Below, one piece after another: positions 9,131 to 16,758 of a DNA stretch of 64,000 bases (the first letter of the stretch is position 1; each line of letters begins with the position of its first letter). This DNA comes from Rhodoplanes sp963712435 (lineage in GTDB: Bacteria; Pseudomonadota; Alphaproteobacteria; Rhizobiales; Xanthobacteraceae). Under the pieces are notes generated by a model that was given only the letters and a program-made list of their open reading frames with translations, did not search any database and had not been told where the DNA came from. The position numbers were made by a program, and so were the translations under genes. Location of the stretch: positions 248,001 to 312,000 of the forward strand of contig CAVQIB010000003.1 of the NCBI GenBank assembly GCA_963712435.1, read 5' to 3'.

Positions 9131-10375
9131 ATGATGGGACCCGCGCGGCCCGCCGCTCCCGCCAGCGATGCGACGGTGATCGTCGCCACGCTCGGCGCCG
9201 CCTATGTCGCGAGCATGTTCCTGCGCAACTCGATCGGCGTGATCGCTCCCGATCTGGCGGATGATCTCGCGCTGACCGGTCCGCAGATCGCGCTCATTTC
9301 CAGCATTTTCTTTATCGCCTTCGTCAGCGCGCAGATTCCGCTCGGGATCGCGATCGACCGCTACGGTCCGAAACGCTGCATGCTCGTCTGCGCCGTCGTC
9401 ACCGTCCTGAGCACGCTTCTGTTTGCGGGCGCGACCGGCTTTGTCGCGATGATCGTCGCCCGCGTCCTGATGGGGCTCGGCACCTCCTGTTTCCTGATGG
9501 CCCCGCTCGCGCTGTATGCGCGGACGTTCCCGCCCGACCGGTTCTCGGTCCTCGCCGGCCTGCAGCTTGGAATCGGCGCAGCGGGCGGGCTGCTCGCGAC
9601 CGCGCCGCTCGCCTATGCGACGGCGGCGATCGGCTGGCGCGCAAGCTTCGCCGTCATGGCCGCGGCCATGGCGGGGCTCGGCGTCCTTGTCGCCGCGCTG
9701 ATCCGCGACGGCGCAAAGGATCGGGCGGCGGAATCGGGGCGGGAAAGCCTGACGGAGAGCCTGCGCGGGGTGGCCGCCGCCTGGCGCTGCCCCGATGTCG
9801 GCCGGCTCTTTCTTCTGAACCTCTCCGCCTATTCGAGCTACGTGCTCGTCATCGGCCTATGGGGCGGGCCCTATCTCACGCATGTCTATGGTTATGACCT
9901 GAAGGAGCGCGGCACGCTTCTGTTCGTCGCCGCTTCGACCCAGGTCCTCGGAATGATCGCCTGGGGCGCGGCCGGCCGCCTGTTCAACGGCTATAAGCGC
10001 GCGGTGTATCTGGGCTGCGGCTCGACGCTCGGGCTTCTCCTGGTTGTCGGGCTGGCCGGAACACTCCCACCGGTAGCGCTATGGGCTTGGTTCGCGGCGT
10101 TCGGCGCCTGCTCGGCCTTCATGCCCGTGGTGATCGCGCACGGCAAAGCCCTGTTCCCGACCGCCCTCGTCGGACGCGGGATCACCCTCCTGAACATGGG
10201 AACCATGGGGGGCGGCTTCGTGTCGCAGTTCGTCAGCGGCTTCGTCCTGGAGCTCTTTCCGGCCCAAACGGGGGCTTATCCACCGGCCGCCTACCAGGCG
10301 ATTTTCCTGTTGCAGGCGGGGTTTGCCGCGATCGGCTTAGTCTTCTACCGCGGCGCACGCGAACCCACGCGCTAG
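9131..10375 (+). CDS. MFS transporter
   Basis: About 414 residues with roughly 12 predicted transmembrane helices. The cytoplasmic loop between helices 2 and 3 has the MFS signature GIAIDRYGPKRCM, and helix 4-5 carries ARVLMGLGTSCFLMAPLAL. The central loop around residues 195-215 is charged, separating the two six-helix halves. The substrate cannot be told from the sequence; the closest overall look is to the nitrate/oxalate-type or general anion MFS groups. Starts at GTG 9125, ATG 9131 and ATG 9134 are all possible. Confidence 0.85.
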   Translation: MMGPARPAAPASDATVIVATLGAAYVASMFLRNSIGVIAPDLADDLALTGPQIALISSIFFIAFVSAQIPLGIAIDRYGPKRCMLVCAVVTVLSTLLFAGATGFVAMIVARVLMGLGTSCFLMAPLALYARTFPPDRFSVLAGLQLGIGAAGGLLATAPLAYATAAIGWRASFAVMAAAMAGLGVLVAALIRDGAKDRAAESGRESLTESLRGVAAAWRCPDVGRLFLLNLSAYSSYVLVIGLWGGPYLTHVYGYDLKERGTLLFVAASTQVLGMIAWGAAGRLFNGYKRAVYLGCGSTLGLLLVVGLAGTLPPVALWAWFAAFGACSAFMPVVIAHGKALFPTALVGRGITLLNMGTMGGGFVSQFVSGFVLELFPAQTGAYPPAAYQAIFLLQAGFAAIGLVFYRGAREPTR

Positions 10376-10441
10376 CTGCAAACGCTTATCCACACGCCGC
10401 GAGGGTTACGCTCCAAGCAGAGCAGCCATGTCCTGGCTCTC

Positions 10442-10470
10442 TTGCTTTTTGTGCGCCGCGCGCTCATATT
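10442..10470 (+). promoter_or_regulatory. predicted sigma-70 promoter of the suhB/MmgR-like sRNA
   Basis: A TTGCTT box at 10442-10447 and a CATATT box at 10465-10470 are separated by 17 bases. They predict transcription starting near 10477, just before the first hairpin of the RNA. Confidence 0.55.
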
Positions 10471-10476
10471 TTCGCA

Positions 10477-10570
10477 GTGCGGTATCGCGATCGCTCGTGG
10501 TACCGCCGCCCTCCTTGGGCGTTTCCTCCCTAGACTTGGGCCGCTGGCATCCGCCGGCGGCCTCTTTTTT
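10477..10570 (+). ncRNA. suhB/MmgR (alpha-r8)-like small RNA
   Basis: About 94 nt with three hairpins. The first pairs GCGGTA (10479-10484) with TACCGC (10501-10506). The second is GCCC-TCCTT-GGGC with a CCTCC-type anti-Shine-Dalgarno loop, followed by GTTTCCTCCCTAGACTTGGG, a stretch I recognise from the alphaproteobacterial suhB RNA family that includes Sinorhizobium MmgR. The third is an intrinsic terminator: stem GGCCGCTGGC/GCCGGCGGCC (10539-10562, loop ATCC) followed by TCTTTTTT. Two exposed CCTCC motifs suggest it represses translation by pairing with ribosome-binding sites. Family membership is from memory of the motif and should be tested with the covariance model. Confidence 0.75.
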
Positions 10571-10777
10571 GTGCGAGCTAGACGCAATCAACGGATCAGC
10601 CGTTCGCTTCTGGCCCACCACGTCGTCGCATGATACGGCCGTACGACGACACGGTGAAAACAAGAAGCGAGGCATCTCGAAAATCAGCGTCGATCATTGG
10701 TGCGCGCGAAGCCGCCAATGCCCATCAACGTTCGCCGGTGAGCCATAAGCTCCGCAAATGACCGGGCCGGCCGCAGA

Positions 10778-11377
10778 TCACATCATCCGCTGTTCCAGTT
10801 CCTCCTTGCGGTCGGCGATTGCGCCGGCTGGCGGGCGGCGGGCGAACAGCCCGACCATTTCGCAGTTGAAGGCGGGAAGGTCAGCTGGCTTGCGGCTCGA
10901 GACCAGGTTCCCGTCCACCACGACCTCTTCGTCGACCCATTCCGCCCCGGCGTTGTGGAGGTCGGTCTTGAGGGACGGCCACGAAGCGATCCGCTTTCCC
11001 TTCGCGACGCCGGCTTCGATGATGCTCCACGGGCCATGGCAGATCGCCGCCACCTTCTTTCCCGCGTCGAAGAACGCCTTCACGAATTTGACGGCGTCGG
11101 GCTGCATGCGCAGCGAGTTGGGACTGAGGACGCCGCCCGGCAAGAGGAGCGCATCGAAGTCTTCCGCGCGCGCCTGGTCGAGCTTCACGTCGACCGGCAC
11201 CTCCTCGCCCCATTCCTTGTGATTCCAGCCGCGCACCCTGTCGGCCTTGGGCGACACCACCCGCGTTTGGGCGCCGGCCTCGTCCAGCACCTTGCGCGGT
11301 TCGGTGAGTTCGACCTGTTCGAAGCCGTCGGTGACGAGAATCGCCACCTTCAGCCCTGCGAGCATCTGCTGAGCCAT
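10778..11377 (-). CDS. DJ-1/PfpI family protein (YhbO/general stress protein 18 type)
   Basis: The 199-residue product shows the PfpI fold: LKVAILVTDGFEQVELTEP at the N-terminus, LLLPGGVLSPN, and the nucleophile elbow AAICHGPWSIIEAG with the Cys-His pair. Members act as glyoxalase III or protein/nucleic-acid deglycases, or as cysteine proteases; the exact activity is debated. The upstream gap (11378-11651) holds no other gene that I can support. Confidence 0.9.
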   Translation of the reverse strand: MAQQMLAGLKVAILVTDGFEQVELTEPRKVLDEAGAQTRVVSPKADRVRGWNHKEWGEEVPVDVKLDQARAEDFDALLLPGGVLSPNSLRMQPDAVKFVKAFFDAGKKVAAICHGPWSIIEAGVAKGKRIASWPSLKTDLHNAGAEWVDEEVVVDGNLVSSRKPADLPAFNCEMVGLFARRPPAGAIADRKEELEQRMM

Positions 11378-11651
11378 GAACCACCTGTTCGGAGTTGGGT
11401 TGGGGAGCCGCGATCGTCCCTCAGGACGAACCGCACCTGCTCCAACAACGGTCCAGGGGGGAACCGGCCTGCCGGAATCGTGTTCCGGCCACCGGCCGAT
11501 TCGCTCGCCGGGAGAAGTCAGAAACCGCCCGGAGGGTGCCGCGGAGCTTTGCTTCGACTGGTCGCGTGCGCGGCGGCGCCATCCCGCGCCGGGCCATGCG
11601 CTCTCGGAGGGAGGCGCGCCCGCGCACACCGCTTGAAGTTATGGATTAACC

Positions 11652-11981
11652 CTATGAAGTTGGCGTAAGGTCTTCATATACTTCGAGTTCCAGGGCACCG
11701 CCGAGCACGGTTCTCCACGCCTGGATATAGGTCTGGACGCGCAGATCGCTCGCGATCCGCTGCCGGTTCAGCTCCAACGCCTCGTGCGTCTCGTACTCGA
11801 TCTCCTGGATGAACTGAGCCTTGTCGTCGACGTTCTGCAGAACGCGGATATGGGTGCCGCCGAGCAGCCCATAGAACGGCGCGGCCGCCTGCACCATCGA
11901 CACGACATGGGCCGGATCGCTGCTCGGCAAGGTCACCTTCAAAAACAGAACCCGCCGCACTTTTCCATTTTCGTCTGCCAT
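11652..11981 (-). CDS. conserved hypothetical protein next to pheA
   Basis: A 109-residue soluble protein, beginning MADENGKVRRVLFLKVTLPS. It contains a regular alternation of beta strands and helices (VVSMVQAAAPFYGLLGGTHIR, then FIQEIEYETHEALELNRQRI) and ends ELEVYEDLTPTS. Codon usage and composition match the neighbours, and it lies 68 bases after pheA on the same strand, so co-transcription is likely. I do not recognise a named family. The layout resembles small ferredoxin-like or ACT-like dimerising domains, but this is only an impression. Confidence 0.6.
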   Translation of the reverse strand: MADENGKVRRVLFLKVTLPSSDPAHVVSMVQAAAPFYGLLGGTHIRVLQNVDDKAQFIQEIEYETHEALELNRQRIASDLRVQTYIQAWRTVLGGALELEVYEDLTPTS

Positions 11982-12049
11982 CTCGCGCTGCCCCTTTCGC
12001 CCCAGCCTGCGTGGTCGGCCGCCGCGGGCGCCGCGCCGGCCCGATCCCC

Positions 12050-12929
12050 TTATTTCGCCAGCCGCATCCGCGCCTTTTCGGCGACCGTCGCACGATAAGG
12101 ATGCCCTGGATAGACGCCCAGTATCTTCAGCGACCCGCGCTGCGAGAAGAACGCCAATTCCTGCAGAGCAAGCTCGACCGGCCGCTCCTCGGGATGACCT
12201 TCGATATCGCAATAGAATTGCGTCGCGGAGAAATTGCCTTCGAGCATGTAGCTCTCGAGCTTGGTCATGTTGACGCCGTTGGTGGCGAACCCGCCCAGCG
12301 CCTTGTACAGCGCGGCGGGGATGTTGCGCACCTGGAATACGAAGGTTGTGACGACCGGCCCGTTGCCCGGGCGGGTCCGTTCGGCCTCGCGCGCGAGCAC
12401 GACAAAGCGCGTGGTCGAATGTGAACTCGTCCTCGATATCGGCGGCGAGAATGGTCAGGCCATAGATTTCCGCCGCCAGGCGCGAGGCGATGGCGGCGCG
12501 GGTTTTGTCCGCGCGTTCGGCCACTTCGCGGGCGGCCCCCGCGGTGTCGGCGGCGACGCGCGTCGTGACGCCGAGTTTGCGCAGGAACCTGCGGCACTGG
12601 CCGAGCGCCATGATGTGGCTTTCGACGACTTCGAGCCCGCCTATGGTCGCGCCCTTCGGCGCCACAAGCTGGTTGCGGATCGGCAGGAACCACTCGCTGA
12701 CAATGTGCAGCCCGGCCGTCGGCATCAGATAATGAATGTCGGCGACCCGGCCGGCGACCGAGTTCTCGATCGGCATCATTGCAAAATCGGCTTCGCCCGC
12801 CGCCACCGCGGAGAAGGCGTCCTCGAAGGTCGGACAGGGAACGGGATCGTAGTCCGGGAACGCTTCGCGGCACGCGATATGCGAGTTGGCCCCCGGCTCG
12901 CCCTGAAAAGTGATGGTCCTGCGCTTCAT
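12050..12929 (-). CDS. pheA: prephenate dehydratase, one frame break
   Basis: Prephenate dehydratase converts prephenate to phenylpyruvate in phenylalanine synthesis. The catalytic domain starts MKRRTITFQGEPGANS and carries FAMMPIENSVAGRV. The substrate-binding TRF motif lies exactly at a frame break near 12413-12414: removing one G on the + strand converts EDEFTFDHALC into EDEFTFDTRFVVLAREAE. A C-terminal ACT domain follows (FQVRNIPAALYKALGGFATNGVNMTKLES), the usual phenylalanine-feedback site. There is no chorismate mutase domain. The gene lies 31 bases behind kdsB, a gene order common in Bradyrhizobium relatives, which supports an operon. Confidence 0.92.
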
Positions 12930-12960
12930 GCGTTTCCCTACGCGCTGCCTTCGGCCGAAG

Positions 12961-13701
12961 TCAATGCGAAGCGGTAAGGATGGCGCGGGCGGCCGCAAGT
13001 TCGTCGGGCGTGTCGACGCCCAGCGGAACGGAATCGACGATCGCGACGTCGATGCGCATGCCCGCTTCGAGCGCACGCAATTGCTCGAGCTTTTCGCGGC
13101 GCTCGAGCGACGAGGGCGGCAGCGCGACGAAACGGGCGAGCGCCTCGCGCCGGTAGGCGTACAGGCCGATATGGTGGTAGAGCGGGCCTTCGCCGGCAGG
13201 CGCGGTCGCCCGCGTAAAATACAGGGCGCGCAGCCGGCGGTCCGACACTGGCGAGCCGACCACCTTGACCACATTGGGGTTCGTCCGCTGCGCGGGGTCG
13301 CGGATTTCCGCCGCGAGCGTCGCGATGTCCACCGCCGGATCCGCCAGCGGCGCGAGCGCGGCCGCAATGTCGCCGGGCGAGAGCGTCGGCAGGTCGCCCT
13401 GGACATTGACGACGACGCGAACGCGCGCGTCCGGGTCGATCCGCGTCAGCGCCTCGAAAATCCGGTCGGAGCCGGACGGATGGTCCGCCCTCGTCATCAC
13501 CGCGCGTCCGCCGGCGGCCTCGACCGCCGCGCTGATGTCCTCGGAATCGGTCGCCACCACCACCGGGCCGAGCCGCGCTTCCTGCGCCCGCGCGAGCACG
13601 TGAGCGATCATCGGGCGGCCGGCGATGTCGGCGAGCGGCTTGCCCGGAAGCCGGCTCGCGGCCAGCCGGGCGGGGATGAGAATGACGACGTCGTGTTTCA
13701 C
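12961..13701 (-). CDS. kdsB: 3-deoxy-manno-octulosonate cytidylyltransferase
   Basis: KdsB makes CMP-Kdo from CTP and Kdo for the lipopolysaccharide core. The 246-residue length is normal. Motifs include the nucleotide-binding PARLAASRLPGKPLADI, VVVATDSEDI, MTRADHPSGSDRI, the Asp-containing VNVQGDLPT and YHHIGLYAYRREAL. The frame is intact. It is divergent from cycM and followed on the same strand by pheA. Confidence 0.96.
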   Translation of the reverse strand: MKHDVVILIPARLAASRLPGKPLADIAGRPMIAHVLARAQEARLGPVVVATDSEDISAAVEAAGGRAVMTRADHPSGSDRIFEALTRIDPDARVRVVVNVQGDLPTLSPGDIAAALAPLADPAVDIATLAAEIRDPAQRTNPNVVKVVGSPVSDRRLRALYFTRATAPAGEGPLYHHIGLYAYRREALARFVALPPSSLERREKLEQLRALEAGMRIDVAIVDSVPLGVDTPDELAAARAILTASH

Positions 13702-13866
13702 CGGTATGTCGCGCCGTGCGGGGCTTGAAAAAAGCTCAATATTCGCGCGCGCCCGCAGCGCTTATACGAGTTGCCAGCCGCGGTGCAAACCCGGTATGTC
13801 TGCCCTGCCATGGCGTCGACCGCCCGTCTGCCGGCGGTCTCTTTGCGCTTTCGGAGTCTTTGCGCG

Positions 13867-14676
13867 ATGGATTCGTACGAACTCAACAAAATAATCGGCG
13901 CGGTTCTGTTTACCTGCCTTTGCGTTGTCGCCCTCAATATCACGGCCGGCGTGATTTTCTCTCCGCACAAGCCGGCAAAGCCGGGTTACGAAATCGCCGT
14001 CCAGGCCCCGGCCGAGACGGCCCCCGCAACAGCCGCAGCCCCGGCCGAGCAGCCGATCACCCCGCTGCTCGCCAGCGCCTCGTCCGAGCGGGGACTCGCG
14101 GCGGCGAAAAAATGCGAGTCCTGCCACACGTTCCAGAAGGGCGGGGCCAACAAGGTCGGGCCGAATCTGTGGGGCGTGCTGGGCCGCCCGGTCGCCAGCC
14201 ATGAGGGGTTCAACTACTCGGCGGCGCTCAAGGCAAAGGGCGGCGCCTGGACCATCGACCAGTTGAACACGTTCATCACCAATCCGAAGGGCGCCGTCCC
14301 CGGCACGAGCATGGCGTTTGCCGGCGTGTCGCGGCAGAGCGAGCGCGCCGATCTCATCGTTTATCTCAACTCGCTTTCCGACAATCCCGCACCGCTGCCG
14401 ACCACGACGGGAGCGGCGCCGGCGAGCGATCAGCCGTCGGCGGCCAGCACACAAGCCGATGCTCCTGCAGCGGCGCCGGCGAGCGACCAGCCCGCATCAG
14501 CCAGCGCACAGGCCGGTGCTCCCGCGGCGGCGCCAACCGGCGACCAGCCGGCGGCGGCCGGCGCACAGGCCGATGCTCCCGCCGCTGAAGCGGCGCCCGC
14601 GGGCGATCAGCCGGCAGAAGCCGGCGCACAGGCCGATGCTCCCGCTCCCGCAGGTTCGGCGTCACCGCCGAACTGA
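13867..14676 (+). CDS. cycM: membrane-anchored cytochrome c (CycM type) with a repetitive tail
   Basis: The N-terminus MDSYELNKIIGAVLFTC begins an uncleaved transmembrane anchor (about residues 8-32). A class I cytochrome c domain follows with the haem motif CESCH near residue 80 and a methionine ligand in GTSMAFAGV. CycM-type cytochromes carry electrons from the bc1 complex to the aa3 oxidase. The start at 13867 matches CycM proteins; an upstream ATG (13771) would add an implausible leader. After residue about 180 the protein continues with four imperfect 19-21 residue repeats rich in Ala, Pro, Gln and Asp, making it longer (269 residues) than typical CycM. It is divergent from kdsB. Confidence 0.9.
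   Translation: MDSYELNKIIGAVLFTCLCVVALNITAGVIFSPHKPAKPGYEIAVQAPAETAPATAAAPAEQPITPLLASASSERGLAAAKKCESCHTFQKGGANKVGPNLWGVLGRPVASHEGFNYSAALKAKGGAWTIDQLNTFITNPKGAVPGTSMAFAGVSRQSERADLIVYLNSLSDNPAPLPTTTGAAPASDQPSAASTQADAPAAAPASDQPASASAQAGAPAAAPTGDQPAAAGAQADAPAAEAAPAGDQPAEAGAQADAPAPAGSASPPN
14425..14660 (+). repeat. in-frame tandem repeat in the cytochrome c tail
   Basis: Four imperfect units of 57-63 bases encode SDQPSAAS..., SDQPASAS..., GDQPAAAG... and GDQPAEAG..., each followed by Q-A-x-APA. All units keep the reading frame. They form a flexible Ala/Pro-rich periplasmic tail, probably variable in copy number between strains. Confidence 0.8.
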
Positions 14677-14856
14677 ACCGCCGCGGACGCAAAATGAACG
14701 GCCGGGGCAACCCGGCCATTCCGCGCGCTTGCGCGCAGGTTTCCACGCACGGGAAATTGAACTGGGGGGACTGGCGAGGGGCCTGCGGTCAAGTCACATC
14801 CCAAAACGGACATAATCGGTCTCGACGGTCCGTAACCGCCACGCTGGAGAAGCCCC

Positions 14857-16758
14857 TTGCCCTTCACTCGACGCGATCTTTTCCGCACCACTGCTCTGGC
14901 GATTGCGGCTCCTTCGTTCGCAGCGCTGAACGGGCCGCGCCGGCTGATCGCGGCCACCGCGCATGAGGGCGGCGCAGAGCCTGTGTTCCGGCACGGCCTG
15001 TCGCTGTTCGGCGACCTCAAATATCCCGCCGACTTCAAGCATTTCGATTACGTCAATCCGAACGCGCCGAAAGGCGGCGTGGTGCGCCAGAGCACCATCG
15101 GGACGTTCGACAATTTCAATATCGTCGTCGCCGGGGTGAAGGGATCGCTCGCGGTCGGAACCGAGCTGCTTACCGATTCGCTGATGATCTCCGCGCTCGA
15201 CGAAGTGTCCGCGGAGTACGGCCTGCTTGCCGAGGGCGCGAGCTATCCCGACGATTACAGTTCCGTCACCTATCGCCTGCGCCCCGGCGCGCGCTGGCAT
15301 GACGGCCAGCCGGTGACGCCGCGCGACGTGATTTTCTCCTTCGAGGCCTTCCGCAAGCACCATCCGCAGCTCGCGGCCTATTACCGGCACGTAGTGAAGG
15401 CGGTGCAGACCGGCGAGCGCGAAGTCACCTTCTGGTTCGATCAGCCCGGCAACCGCGAGCTGCCGCAGATCGTCGGCCAGCTCAATGTGATGCCGCAGCA
15501 CTGGTGGGAGGGCGCCGACAAAGCGGGCAACACGCGCGACATCGGCTCGACCACGCTCGAGCCGCCGCTCGGTTGCGGCGCCTACCGCATCAAGGACTTC
15601 GTCGCCGGCCGCTGGGTCGCGTATGAGCGTGTGCCGGATTACTGGGGCAAGGAATTACCGGTGAATATCGGCCGCGACAATTTCGACGAGATTCGTTTCG
15701 AGTTTTTCCGCGACACCACCGTCGCGCTCGAAGCGTTCAAGGCCGACCAGATGGACTGGCGCACCGAGACGAGCGCCAAGAACTGGGCGACTGCCTACGA
15801 CTTTCCCGCGGTCCGCGAGAAGCGCGTCGTGCTGGAGGAATTCCCCGTCCGCAGCGTCGGGATCATGCAGGCTTTCGCGTTCAATACGCGGCGCGAGAAG
15901 TTCAAGGATGCGCGGCTGCGCCGGGCGTTCAACTTCGCCTTCGACTTCGAGGAGATGAACAAGCAGCTTTTCTTCGGACAATACAAGCGGATCGCGAGCT
16001 ATTTCGAAGGAACCGAGCTCGCCTCCTCCGGCCTGCCGACCGGCCTCGAACTGGAGATCCTGGAACCGCTGCGCGCCGAGGTGCCGCCCGACGTCTTCAC
16101 CAAGCCCTATTCCAATCCGGTCGGCGGGAGCCCGGAGGCGGTGCGCGCCAACCTGCGCGAAGCCATTCGCCTCCTGCGCGAGGCAGGCTACGAAGTCCGC
16201 AATCAGAGGCTCGTCGATGCGAAAACGGGCGAGCAGTACGAGGTCGAGTTCCTCGCCGCCGATCCGAGCACCGAGCGCTACATCCTGTTCTTCAAGCCCT
16301 CGCTCGAACGGCTCGGCATCACCGTGAATGTGCGCACCGTGGACGATGCGCAGTTCGAAAACCGCCTGCGCCAGTGGGATTTCGACATCATCACCACGAG
16401 CTGGCCGGAATCGCTGTCGCCCGGCAACGAGCAGCGCGGCTACTGGGGCTCGCAGGCCGCCGACCAGCCGGGCTCGCGCAACCTGATCGGCATCAGGAAC
16501 GCGGCGATCGACAAGCTGATCGACCGGGTGATCTTTGCGACAAGCCGCGCCGACCTCGTGGCCGCCACCCGGGCGCTCGACCGCGTTCTGCTGCACCACA
16601 ATTTCGTCGTCCCGCAATGGACCTACGGGAAGCTGCGCACCGCGCGCTGGGACCGCTTCGGCCGGCCGGAAAAACTTCCCGAATACGGCATGTCGGCGTT
16701 CCCGACCATCTGGTGGTGGGACGCGGCCAAAGCCGCCAAGGTCGGCGGCCGGTCGTGA
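14857..16758 (+). CDS. yejA: YejA-type extracellular solute-binding protein, family 5
   Basis: The 633-residue protein begins with a Tat-type signal (TRRDLFRTTALAIAAPSFA). The mature domain has the family 5 features HGLSLFGDLKYPADFKHFDY, LRPGARWHDGQPVTPRDV, YRIKDFVAGRWVAYERV and RNLIGIRNAAIDKLID. It should capture peptides, or murein-derived peptides, in the periplasm and deliver them to YejBEF. The start is TTG at 14857, preceded by a GGAGA Shine-Dalgarno; no suitable ATG places the Tat motif correctly. A second, related binding protein follows immediately. Confidence 0.92.
   Translation: MPFTRRDLFRTTALAIAAPSFAALNGPRRLIAATAHEGGAEPVFRHGLSLFGDLKYPADFKHFDYVNPNAPKGGVVRQSTIGTFDNFNIVVAGVKGSLAVGTELLTDSLMISALDEVSAEYGLLAEGASYPDDYSSVTYRLRPGARWHDGQPVTPRDVIFSFEAFRKHHPQLAAYYRHVVKAVQTGEREVTFWFDQPGNRELPQIVGQLNVMPQHWWEGADKAGNTRDIGSTTLEPPLGCGAYRIKDFVAGRWVAYERVPDYWGKELPVNIGRDNFDEIRFEFFRDTTVALEAFKADQMDWRTETSAKNWATAYDFPAVREKRVVLEEFPVRSVGIMQAFAFNTRREKFKDARLRRAFNFAFDFEEMNKQLFFGQYKRIASYFEGTELASSGLPTGLELEILEPLRAEVPPDVFTKPYSNPVGGSPEAVRANLREAIRLLREAGYEVRNQRLVDAKTGEQYEVEFLAADPSTERYILFFKPSLERLGITVNVRTVDDAQFENRLRQWDFDIITTSWPESLSPGNEQRGYWGSQAADQPGSRNLIGIRNAAIDKLIDRVIFATSRADLVAATRALDRVLLHHNFVVPQWTYGKLRTARWDRFGRPEKLPEYGMSAFPTIWWWDAAKAAKVGGRS

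Noticed and set aside
10406..10675. 89-codon open frame on the minus strand
   Set aside because: It overlaps the full length of the sRNA gene including its terminator, and its sequence shows no family features.
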